Shown piece by piece: positions 12,919-22,723 of a stretch of 64,000 nucleotides of DNA. Made by a program: the position numbers and the translations under genes. The notes beneath the pieces were generated by a model. The model saw only the letters and a program-made list of their open reading frames with translations. It was not told the origin of the DNA and did no database searches. Source of the DNA: Erpobdella octoculata (Eukaryota; Annelida; Clitellata; Hirudinida; Erpobdellidae); assembly GCA_963978895.1 (NCBI GenBank), contig OZ022238.1, positions 40,789,134-40,853,133 of the forward strand, written 5' to 3'. The stretch's first letter is position 1. Each line of letters begins with the position of its first letter.

Positions 12919-13533
12919 TTAGGCATTTTTGGGACTAGCACAAGCAACACGGGAAATAATGTCATCATTTCTTAATTGTACAAGCAAGTCTTTTTCTGAT
13001 GATATTATCATGAGGGCTGACAAATAATCATCTGAAATTGATGATCGAAGTAAATTTTTGATGATCTTCAGTTTACTTAAAGCCCTTTCAGCTGAGACAT
13101 TGGAAACTTCAAGACAAGCAAAGATGCTTTGCAGACTGTACGAATTTGGAAAGCCAGATAATTCAGAAAGCAATTGCAATGGTTTCATTAATGCATATCG
13201 TTGCCACTGCCACTCTTCGTTCAGCTTTGCATCATTTTCTGTCATGATGACATCCTTGTTGCCAATGTCAGACTTAACATCAGCATCTTCAATGTGGTTT
13301 TCTTCATTATTAGATTGCCCTTCATCATCGCAACTTTTTTGTACGAGATCATCAGTATTAGTAGTAGTGCTATTTTGAGACAAAAGACAGAACGTTGTTT
13401 TGAAGCCTGACAGTTCAGCTGCGACTGCATTGGCATCAGCTCCATAGAGTTGGCAAATCATTTCAATGTCAGAACTGTTTATAGAATTATCACTAAAGAG
13501 AGTCTGAGGTTTAAACAACGGCAATTGCTGCAT
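12919..13533 (-). pseudogene. hAT transposase, C-terminal dimerisation region remnant
   Basis: A 204-codon open frame ends in the hAT C-terminal dimerisation signature: residues about 146-188 include NVSAERALSKLK and a SDDYLSALMIISSEKD stretch, where the Ser-x-x-x-Glu-Arg core is typical of hAT. The N-terminal two thirds are acidic and unlike known hAT domains. The catalytic RNase H fold is absent, so this is a truncated protein. Its N-terminal side runs directly into the TAA microsatellite, so the ATG at 13533 may be accidental. Confidence 0.75.
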
Positions 13534-13534
13534 A

Positions 13535-13995
<461 letters not shown>

Positions 13996-14277
13996 GGTTC
14001 TGTTGCTTAAATCTGCAACACATCTGAAACTTTTTTAACCGTAAAACTAAAGCTCGGGGGGAATTCCCCTAGCTTTGCGAGGAAGCATTTGCCTCCTAAC
14101 CTCCCCTTTGGGCGCCCCTGCCTACAACTATATTTCCAAAATTTGAGGAAAGTACCTACGAATACTTCTCCCGGTCATCAGCGATTTCTAAAGAAAAAAT
14201 TTTTTTTTGGAAAAAATGGAAAAGTACCTAAGAATAACTCCTTCAGCCATTTTTAAAAGAAAAGTTTAGTTTAGCAT

Positions 14278-15045
14278 AAAGAGTGACACGGTAATACCGA
14301 CCGCGGTAAATTCTGCGGTTACCGCGGTATAACCGCGGTAACGGGAACAAATTTCAATAATTTCACCATTACCGCGCGGTTACGGGGAAAAATGGGGGAA
14401 AAAATTGCGGTAATGGGGAAAATGTTGACGGTAATTCCGCGGGAACGGTAATGAAGTTTTAAACTAATTTTTAAAAAATCAAAATTTTTTTTTATTTTTT
14501 TTGTACTTTGTTTAGCTAATTCTACCGGACTATCTTTTTGTATTCCATTTCGGTTGAATGTCTTGGTCTTGAATCGGTTTAATTTCAATAGTACATTTTC
14601 GCTTGTAGTTTTAAATAACATGGAAATGGGAAAATGCGACATCGAAATTTCAATTAAAAGTGAACGCTTGCGATTCGACAAATGTCATGGCACTAGTGAT
14701 GTTTGGCCAAGTTTTTAAAAGTTTTTATTGATGACGCATTTACATCAGTGGTTCAATGCATTCATTGTGACTTGCTACTGAAATGGAAATCGCGAGATGG
14801 CACCAGCGGACTAAAAGCACACAAAAAGTGCTGTAAAAAGTATATTCTGTTTCCAGCAACAAAATAAATTTAAAATGCGGGGACAATGAGGGTTTGGGAA
14901 TGATAGCTGCGGGGATGGGAACAGATATTGAGGGGATGGAATGGGGATGGGGACATGGGGCGAGGGGACAGTGAGGGAACGGGAAGATAGTTTTCTTTGC
15001 GGGGTGGGGATGGGGAAGAAATGTTGTCCCCGTGTCACTCTCTAG
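14278..15045 (+). mobile_element. hAT-like derivative with BED zinc-finger remnant
   Basis: The ends AAAGAGTGACACGG and (reverse complement) CTAGAGAGTGACACGG are inverted repeats; TTTAGCAT is duplicated exactly outside both ends (14270-14277 and 15046-15053), giving an 8-bp target duplication. The left third is rich in CCGCGG/GGTTACC words, the right third in GGGGATGG words. Between them is a short frame encoding a BED-type zinc finger. The transposase catalytic region is gone. Confidence 0.8.
14724..14867 (+). pseudogene. BED-type zinc finger fragment of a hAT transposase
   Basis: The plus frame reads through FIDDAFTSVVQCIHCDLL, a basic stretch with TSGLKAHKKC and a stop at 14865-14867. The C-x2-C, aliphatic spacer and H-x3-C pattern with TSGLKAH is the BED finger found at the N terminus of many hAT transposases, where it binds the element ends. 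It has no start codon and no catalytic domain, so it is a relic. Confidence 0.7.
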
Positions 15046-15990
15046 TTTAGCATTAGATGTATAGAATTTTGGTTGGAAAATAACCACAGTTGAAATTTAA
15101 ATTGTTAAAAATACCTATGACTACCTCCTATCATCAGCTGTTTGGAGGAAAAAATTATTTTTTGAAAAAAAAATATTGAAAAATGCCTACGACTAATTCC
15201 CCGGTCATCAGATTTTTTGAGAGAAAAAAATTGTGAGTCTTTGAAATTTTTTGCAAAATAACTTTGGGAGGATTGGGAGAAAAAAGTGTATAATTTTGTG
15301 GAAGTGTAGCATTTTTATCTCCCACCAGGAATTTCTGGATCCGCCACTGGTCGTAGACAGTTTTAAAGATTTTTAAAAAAAATCTAAAAACTTCATAATT
15401 TTTTTCCCAAAAGGTGATGACAGAAAAAAAGAAAATTTTTAAATATTTGAGAAATATTTGTTAAAAAATTTATACCTATTTCTCAAAATTGTTTAAACTT
15501 TTTCTCGAATTTCTAGTCCGCTTTTTCCAAATTTTCAGCTCATTTTACCCAAGTGTTAAGGATTTTTTGTTATAATCTGAAAAGGCTACTATTTCCTACA
15601 CCTAAGTGCTTCATTAAATATGAAGTCATCTGAATTTTTTTTCTAAAAAAGGTGACGAGCGGGGGCAAGGGGGTAATCGAATATGCTTTTTGCAAAATGT
15701 CTCCAAAATTGTATAAACTTTTCTCTCCTAAAATAGCTGATGACCAGGGAAGGGGTACGTCATACCTTTTTTCACAAAAAAGTGATTGAACGGGACAAAC
15801 CTTCTCTATAGCCTGAAGCTGGGAATGGTTTTTTACAAGAGCAAATAGTCATATCATAGTAAGTCTTTCCAGAGTCCAGAGTCGATGAGTTAGCGCAAAT
15901 TTTTCAAACGACAAAAAAACTAAGGATGAACAAGTAGGCCGTAAAAAACCAGGGTTTTCCACAAATTCCTTATTTTTCAAGGTTATCCTG
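15046..15990. other. Gene-free stretch with degenerate dispersed repeats
   Basis: Several copies, in both orientations, of a short unit joining ACCTA[CT]GACTA to GGTCATCAGC through a C-rich spacer lie at about 15110, 15184, 15352 and 15727. A hAT-like end (GGATCCGCCACTG) lies at about 15335-15347. No coding sequence is seen. Confidence 0.55.
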
Positions 15991-16124
15991 CTTTTCATTT
16001 GTTTATTTATTTATTTATTTTTGTGAAAAAAGACAGAAGGACACATAGTGCCACTAATACTATCAAAAACATTAAAAAAAACAAAATAAGAAAAAAAACT
16101 TAAATTGCAAAATAACTAAAAAAG

Positions 16125-17735
16125 TTAGGAACCGATTGAAGACGAAGCGAGATGTTCTTTTAAGCGGGTTTTGAAAGCTTCTGAAGACTTGGTCGTCACA
16201 ACACTAGGAGCCAAGTTGTTCCAAGCTTCCACTATTCTGTTGGTGAAGAAATACTTGACCCAGTCAGACGAGGATGGAATTTTGTAAAGCTTGTAGGGAT
16301 GGCCTCTTGTACGGTGGCTTGAAGATTCTATCAGTTCCTTGGTCAGTAGGGTGTCGACAAGCTGGTGCATAATTTTATAGCACAGCGACAGATCAATTTC
16401 AAGACGGCGTTGCTTCAATGACTGCAGGTTGAGAACTTTCAGTCTATTCACGTAGGAGACGTTTCTGAGACCTTCCAGTCTTTTAGTGAAAGATCGCTGG
16501 ACTTTTTCTATGTCTTCACACAATTATTTTAGATGAGGCGACCAGGCTTCGCTGCAAAATTCCAATAACGGTCAGACGTATACACAAAAAGCCGTTTTCA
16601 TAAGCTGCTTGTCGCGAGAGTGGAAGCATCTTAAAATTAAACGAGTTCTTGCTTGGGCTCTATGAATTATTGTTGAAATGTGCTTATCAAACCGTAGCTT
16701 ACTATCAACTACAATGCCTAAATCCCTAATATAGTCAACAACCTTGAGATTATTGTTGTTAATAGAGTATGAAGTTACCATCGCATTTTTGTTATTAGCG
16801 ATTTGAAAAACGAAGCATTTATCGGCTGAGATGTTGAACTGCCACTTTGTACTCCACTCTACTAGTCTCGAGATAGCACTGCTTAAGTCGTTATTGGGTT
16901 CGGTTGTTGAACGGCAGGAGTAAATCTTGATATCATCAGCATTTAGTTTTGCAGTAACATTCAGATTATCAAAATTATCAACAACGTCATTGATAAAAAG
17001 CAAAAATAGAGTAGGGCTTAGAACACTGCCTTGAGGAACACCACTTGTTACAGGTTTTTCTGGAGATACATTGTTGTATAGCTTTACACATTGACTCTGA
17101 CCAGTCAGGAAGTTTTTGACCCAGTTAAAAAGGTTGCCAGCAAGACTATAGGCTTCTAGTTTAGTTAAAAGCTTAGCGTGTGAGACTGAGTCAAAAGCTT
17201 TACGGAAATCAAAGTATATAACATCCGTCACAGCTCTGGCCTGAAGGTTGGAAGTCCAATCATGTAAGCATTCAAGTATGCTCGTCGTGCATGATCTCTT
17301 TCTGATAAAGCCATGTTGATGTTTAAAAATAAAAGAGTTACTAATCAAAAAATCGATAATTTTGCTATTGACTATTCGTTCCATAACTCTACAGAAAGTT
17401 GAGGTAAGTGAGATTGGCCTATAGTTGTTTGGATCAGTTGAAGAACCTTTTTTATGAATAGGCAAAACATAGGCTTTTTTCCAGCACTGCGGTAGGACTC
17501 CAGATTTAAAAGAGCATTCAAATATTATACTTAGTGGTAAAGCTAATGAATTGGCGCAACGCTTTAGTAACAAATTGGGTAAACCATCAGGACCGGAAGA
17601 AGTGCTAGGTTTTAGTTTCTTGAGAGCGTTTAAAACTATGGCCGGGCTGAAATCTATAGTCGAAAGTGGTGCCACATTGTCAGCGGAAATTTTAGAGCTG
17701 AGTGCTGGGCTGCTTCCATTGTCACAAGTGAACAC
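16125..17735 (-). pseudogene. LINE ORF2 reverse transcriptase and C-terminal region
   Basis: The main frame (17735-16572) has the RT blocks SSGPDGLPNLLLK, YRPISLTSTFCRVMERI, DFRKAFDSVSH and SGVPQGSVLSPTLF, but the catalytic box reads LNADDIKIY where FADD is expected, so the Phe before ADD is replaced by Asn. The post-RT region continues at 16523-16125 after stop codons. The two catalytic Asp residues remain. The copy is inactivated by the stops. Confidence 0.88.
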
Positions 17736-18315
17736 TGTAGCAAAGAAATCATTAAAAACAGATGCTATTTGTTGAGGAGAGTTAGTGATGGAACCGTCAG
17801 GCAGACGCAGAGCAGAAATTTGGCTGTGTGTACTAAGTCTTTTGTTAATAAAGTTATAAAAGCTGCCTAAATTATTTTTTGGATCATTTCTTTTTCTTTC
17901 TTAGCGTGATGAGCTTTAATTTCAGTGGAACATTGTTTAGCAGTCATTGTATATTTTGCTTTATCGGTGTGACATAAGCTGGTTTTCCATTGTTTCCACA
18001 AACGTGCTTTTTTTGCATACTTCTTATGTACTTTGGGTATTGGACGCTTCAAGTTTTTATGGTCGATATGGAAGTGAGAAGAACAAACATTTGCACACCA
18101 TTGTAAAATAAAAGTATTGGAGTTAGATAGTACAAGAGAATATTTGATTCACGAGTTAGGAAGTCTACAAACTGTTAAAAATTATTATTATTGACAAAAT
18201 CTTTAAAAGATTTGTAAGTTATGTTGTCTGGGACATGGTAGTGGTTCCAATCAACATCAGGCAGATTGAAATCACCAAGGAGTACAACTAATTTGTTATT
18301 AGAGCATAAAGAGAA

Positions 18316-18777
18316 TTAGCATTTAGTGCTAGTTAGAAAATAATCAGTTGCAGTAGCATCAGAACCGCCAGGTCGGTAGTACCCAATAACTCTGCAAGAA
18401 GAGTCCTGCCATATCAAGTCAATACATACTACTTCAATGGTTTCAAAACCCTTTGGAATTGTCACAATGACATAATGAAAACCGTTTTCTATAAATAAAG
18501 CAGCTCCACCGCCTTTTGTTGGTTTATCTCGACGTACAACACTATAACCAGGAGGGCTGACAGAACTATCTAACATATCAGAACAGAGCCATGTTTCAGT
18601 AACACAAAAAATATGTGGATGAACTTTATCCATAAAATCATTAAATTCAGCAAGTTTGTTGCACAGACTTCTAATATTAGTTAATGCCCATGTCATTATG
18701 TTTAGTTTGTTGGGCACGCCACTCCCAGAATGTCCACACATACCACTCGAACCAGCTTCGTCATACTCGTTTATCAT
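18316..18777 (-). pseudogene. LINE ORF2 apurinic-like endonuclease, N-terminal part
   Basis: The frame has LTNIRSLCNKL, HIFCVTETWL (with the catalytic Glu of TETW), the GGGAALFI motif and VIGYYRPGG, all standard for the N-terminal endonuclease of CR1-type LINEs. It stops after about 153 codons; a following segment at 18052-17867 carries part of the linker to RT. The part with the catalytic His near the end of the domain is not in frame. Confidence 0.75.
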
Positions 18778-18806
18778 ACAATCAATTTTGGCAGAAATTG
18801 TTCTAC

Positions 18807-19628
18807 TCAGATTACTAACTGATGGATTTGGCTTGATTTGTTTTTTCTTCTTTCTATTTTTTTAAAAATTGGGTTGTCCATAGGACCATCGATTTCCTGG
18901 GCTGATTTACTGTTGGCTTCTTCCCACATTTTGTTATAAAATTGCCTTTGCTCAACTGTGAGGTATGGTTCCACTCTATATTTTGTTCCATTGGTAACGT
19001 TGTATTCTCTCAATTTGGAGTTACCCTTTGCTTCCAACAGTTTTTCTCTTAGTGACCTGTTTTTGAGTTTTACTAATATTGGTCTATGATCAAAATTAGG
19101 ATTATTTTTTCCAAGTCTTGTAGAGTATTCAATCATTGGTTTAATTTGGTTTTTATCTAAACCAATATCCTTAATCTCCAAAACCTTTACAATAACAGCC
19201 ATGTCTTCCTCCATTCTTTCTTTTCGGTCAGGTTTGTTTGATTCTTTGATGCCTCTGATGATATTGTTGCTTTTTTTGGTTTCCAGCTTTGACATCTCGT
19301 TCACCACTCTACCAGTAACAGACAGCCTTTTTGTTGCAATCGCTACATATGATGGAGTACCGTTATTCGATTTGAGCAAAATATTTGGACCATCTAGCTT
19401 TTCTTGAACAACTCCAATTTGTTTATTTTGGCCTTCTAACGTTTTTTCCAAAAGCTTTATTTTGTTTTCTTGACTCGATATTACCTCTATTGTCATGTTA
19501 ATCAACTTGAAGAGTGATGATATTGACCTTTTTGTGCCCAGTTTTTCAACTAAATCGACTTCTTTCAACAAATCGACGAGCGTTGCGGTTGAAATTAGTC
19601 CTTCTTGAGTTATAACATCAGTGGACAA
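18807..19628 (-). CDS. LINE ORF1 protein, open frame
   Basis: A 273-codon frame with a predicted coiled coil near residues 45-75 (ENKIKLLEKTLEGQNKQIG region) and a basic C-terminal half including YSTRLGK, RPILVKL, LREKLLEA and RVEPYLTVEQR, which resembles ORF1 products of CR1-type LINEs. Such proteins bind the element RNA as chaperones. The frame is intact although ORF2 is broken, and it stops about 30 bp before the endonuclease frame. It could be longer at the N terminus. Confidence 0.7.
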   Translation of the reverse strand: MSTDVITQEGLISTATLVDLLKEVDLVEKLGTKRSISSLFKLINMTIEVISSQENKIKLLEKTLEGQNKQIGVVQEKLDGPNILLKSNNGTPSYVAIATKRLSVTGRVVNEMSKLETKKSNNIIRGIKESNKPDRKERMEEDMAVIVKVLEIKDIGLDKNQIKPMIEYSTRLGKNNPNFDHRPILVKLKNRSLREKLLEAKGNSKLREYNVTNGTKYRVEPYLTVEQRQFYNKMWEEANSKSAQEIDGPMDNPIFKKIERRKNKSSQIHQLVI

Positions 19629-19976
19629 ACAGTTTTTTTTGTTTCGTCATCATCATTAATTACTGAATTAACCATTTCTGTTGATTAATTATGTATTGGC
19701 CAACCCGTTTAAAGTCAAAAGATGTTAGAGAATATCGCTTTAATAGGATTAAGCAAAGAAACACTTAAGTAATTTACCACGTCAAGTTTAATACCTTATG
19801 TAATAGGTTAGTTTAGTCAAGGATATCTTGATATAACACTTGTAGTTTTTATTGCCTTGTACAAAAACCATAAACCATATTCAATTTTAATCAAACTAAT
19901 ATTCTAAACATTAAAATAACTTTAAAAAAAGTACTTTATTTATCGAATACCTATAAAGATAGGCTAGGGTGCGTTA

Positions 19977-20372
19977 ATGGTGAAGCTAAATTTCGGCGGC
20001 CATACTTTTTTTCAGCTCAAAATTATTGAATTCAAGCATAGTATGGTTCTTAAGAATAAACACGAGGAAACGACCCCAATTGAGTTCTGGATGATGTATG
20101 TTCTTTCAGATCAGTTTCCACACATACATACATGTTGCAGGAAAATATTGACCATGTTTAGAAGCACTTATGTATGCGAAACTGGATTTTTAGTAATGAT
20201 TAACTTTAAGTCAAAAAAGAGAAACTCTTTGACTGATGAACATTTAGAAAACTTGATGAGAGCAGCTGTTACTCAATACCAGCCACAAATGAAAAAAAAT
20301 AGCAAATTCAATTCAAAGTCAAATTGCTCATTAAACACACTCTTATTTTTAAAGTTGATAAACATATTCTGA
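19977..20372 (+). pseudogene. hAT transposase C-terminal fragment (FAM200/ZBED5-like)
   Basis: Residues about 34-105 have the order FW, FPHI, RKILTMFRSTYVCETGF and KRNSLTDEHLENLMRAAVT, which is the C-terminal dimerisation block of the animal hAT group that gave rise to FAM200 and ZBED5 proteins. A matching terminal sequence (complement starts CAGTGCTGTTCAACC) lies at 20538-20552. The rest of the transposase is missing. A 14-bp direct repeat CCTTATGTAATAGG flanks the piece (19794-19807 and 20553-20566), longer than the 8 bp expected for hAT. Confidence 0.75.
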
Positions 20373-20572
20373 TTTTTATTTAAAGTATAATAAAGTAAGT
20401 TAATTAGTTGATATTTGAATTTTTAAACTAAAGGCAAAAATGAAATAAAAGTTTAAAATGTGTTGTATTATATTATGTATATTATGTGCGGCCCTTGGCA
20501 CCTTGAAAATTATTTGAGTGGCCCATTGCGACAAAAAGGTTGAACAGCACTGCCTTATGTAATAGGTATTAT

Positions 20573-21540
20573 GAACAAGAACACGTGATAGCGCAATTAG
20601 GCAATTTACCAGCACGTGTTTCCTGATAAAAACGTTCAGACAAGCAAAATAGCAAATATAATTAAAAAAATCCTACTAGTACAATAGAGAAACAGAGCAA
20701 CTAACTTAACATTTCCAAGTCAACGAAGATCCCCTGAGATTGCTACCTTTCAGAAAATTTTCTAAGTCAAATTTCTAAGTTTAGTTGAATCGACGACAAA
20801 TATATTGTTGCAGAAATGATTTTTTTAAAACGACATTTTTGAAATTTATAAATGTTATCATTTATATAGCTATGTAGTAGTAAGGCGACTAAGATGTCCG
20901 TTAAATTTAAGTGATTATTTAATAATTATTTTATACTTTTTAGTTTTTTTTCATTTGCTATCTAGCGAGTTTAATGAAACCCTAATGCGCTTGTGAAAAT
21001 AATATTATTATTTGTATTGTATGCAACTGCAGTTGTGAGTGACTGAGACGCGAGTTAAATTAAAATTAAATGAATTATTTTCTAATTTTTAGTTTTTTCG
21101 ATGTATGGCAAACCCGTTAAATTTAAAATAATATTTTATTTTCTACTTTTTAGTGTTTTTACAAACTTTTATTTAGGTTACAATCTCTGTTTGTGTGTGT
21201 GTGTGTGTGTGTGGCTTTCTCTGTACTCAAATCTTGCAAATAAAATTTAACCAGCTTTTTGACTAGCTAGGAAGCTAAAACTTTCAGCATAGTTTTATAT
21301 TGGATGACAATACATGATTCAATTTAAAAAAAACAAAAACAAACCTAATTTGAACATCTTTTGTATTTCTAAATCGAGGGTATTTGAAATTAAAGTTTGT
21401 GTTAAAAAACTCGTTTTTTTCCTTTACTTGCCAATGTAAGGAAAACCTCAGCTAGCGAGGTATACGATCTATCAAGAAAAATGTTTTTGTAAAAAAAACA
21501 ACACCGTTAAGGATTCGATACTTAGTGACCTATATAAGCT
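20573..21540. other. AT-rich gene-free stretch
   Basis: No coding exon or complete element is recognised. Near 21180 there is a short GT microsatellite. A TTAGTTTTTT-containing motif with AACCCGTT recurs two or three times (20940, 21090, 21150), suggesting degraded repeat copies. Confidence 0.4.
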
Positions 21541-21544
21541 AATT

Positions 21545-22290
21545 AGAAATAAACAGTTGCGGACAACTCCGCCTCGCTAATTGCGAACCAGTCGCAAGCC
21601 TGGAGAAAGGAGGAGGGAAAAGTAAAAAGGATCAAATTCTGATCCACGACAGGAAGTACTTAAGTGCTTCCTACATACAGCCATTAGAGTCTTAAAACAC
21701 CTGGTGTAAAGGACTATAAACTATTATAAAAAAAAACAGTTGCGGAACTCCGCCTTGCATTTGCAAGCCAGTCCCAAGCCTGGAGAAAAGAGGAGGGAAA
21801 AGTTAAAAGAATCAAATTATGATCCACGACAGGAAGTACTTAGGTGCTTCCTACATACAGCTTTTTCAGTCTTAAAATACTTGGTGTAAAGGACTATAAA
21901 CTATTATAAAAAAAAACAGCTGCGGATAAAGAACTGTAAATATAGAGAAAAAAATAGTTTAGTGTAAATAAGTATTTTTTCATTTTGATTTTGTTTTCGC
22001 GTCTTAAAACACATGGTGCAAAAGACAATAAACTATAATAAAAAAATGCTGGATAAAGGAGGAGGGACAGTTAAAAGGAACACAATTTGATCCACGACAG
22101 GAAGTACTTATGTGCTTCCTACATACAGCCAACTCAGTCTTAAAACACTTGGTGTAAAGAACAATAAACTATTATAAAAAAAACAACTGCAGCAACTTCG
22201 CCTCGCTAATTGCGAGCCAGTCCCAAGCCTGGATAAAAGAGGAGAGACAGTTAAAAGGATCAAACTTTGATCCACGTCTAAAACGGGCCG
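21545..22290 (+). repeat. Tandem array of a ~180-bp unit (about four copies)
   Basis: Each unit has CAGTTGCGG, CTCCGCCTCGCTAATTGCGA, CAGTC[CG]CAAGCCTGGA, GAGGAGGGA, GATCCACGACAGGAAGTACT, TGCTTCCTACATACAGC and a final GGTGTAAAGGACTATAAACT. Complete copies start near 21554 and 21737; later copies (21917 and after) are deleted or rearranged. No coding capacity is seen. Confidence 0.85.
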
Positions 22291-22299
22291 GGCAGTGAA

Positions 22300-22420
22300 A
22301 AATTTGACCGTGCAGTACTCCATAAGGCATTAGCATGTAGACCTGAAAGTCGGCGGTTTGAATCCCGCCAGCGTTACTAGCGTCTGTAGCGGTGTGGGTA
22401 GGGCTGGGGTATTGTCCGGA
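22300..22420 (+). repeat. tRNA-derived SINE, copy 2
   Basis: A B box GGTTTGAATCC (around 22357) is followed by CGCCAGCGTTACTAGCGTC, the same continuation as in the SINE at 3915. An A-box-like GGCATTAGCATGTAG precedes it. It abuts the ~180-bp array. Confidence 0.6.
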
Positions 22421-22723
22421 CCCGGCCTTGATTTTAGTACTACATGCCTCTGACGACCTCTGGTCGAAATAAACCCACTAAAACGTATCCGTGACGGCTT
22501 TCGCTGTAAGAAAACGCTATACAAATTTCATTAGGCGTTCTGTAAAAACTAGTTTCAATAACTAGTAGGCAATTGTACACGTAAATTAATACATATTTAC
22601 CAGAATGCAAAACAATTACCACAAATTTATTCAAATAAAAAGCTGTTCTAAAAGTTTTTAGCTCTAAAAAAATTCTCTAGCATATTATTACACTAGTCAG
22701 ATACTTGGTTTTTTACAAGGTAT

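Larger units (their letters stand above)
15998..19660 (-). mobile_element. CR1-like non-LTR retrotransposon (LINE), decayed
   Basis: In minus orientation it has ORF1 (19628-18807), an endonuclease start (18777-18316), reverse transcriptase (17735-16572) and the post-RT region (16523-16125), then a simple tail of TAAA/AAAT units at about 16030-15998. The order ORF1, apurinic-type endonuclease and RT with a short tail of repeats fits the CR1/Jockey group. Frames are broken between endonuclease and RT and after RT, so it is not autonomous now. Confidence 0.85.

Noticed and set aside
14154..15760. CTGATGA words in the dispersed repeat as possible hammerhead cores
   Set aside because: No GAAA box and no stem I pairing follow; only the 11094-11144 fold has the full arrangement.
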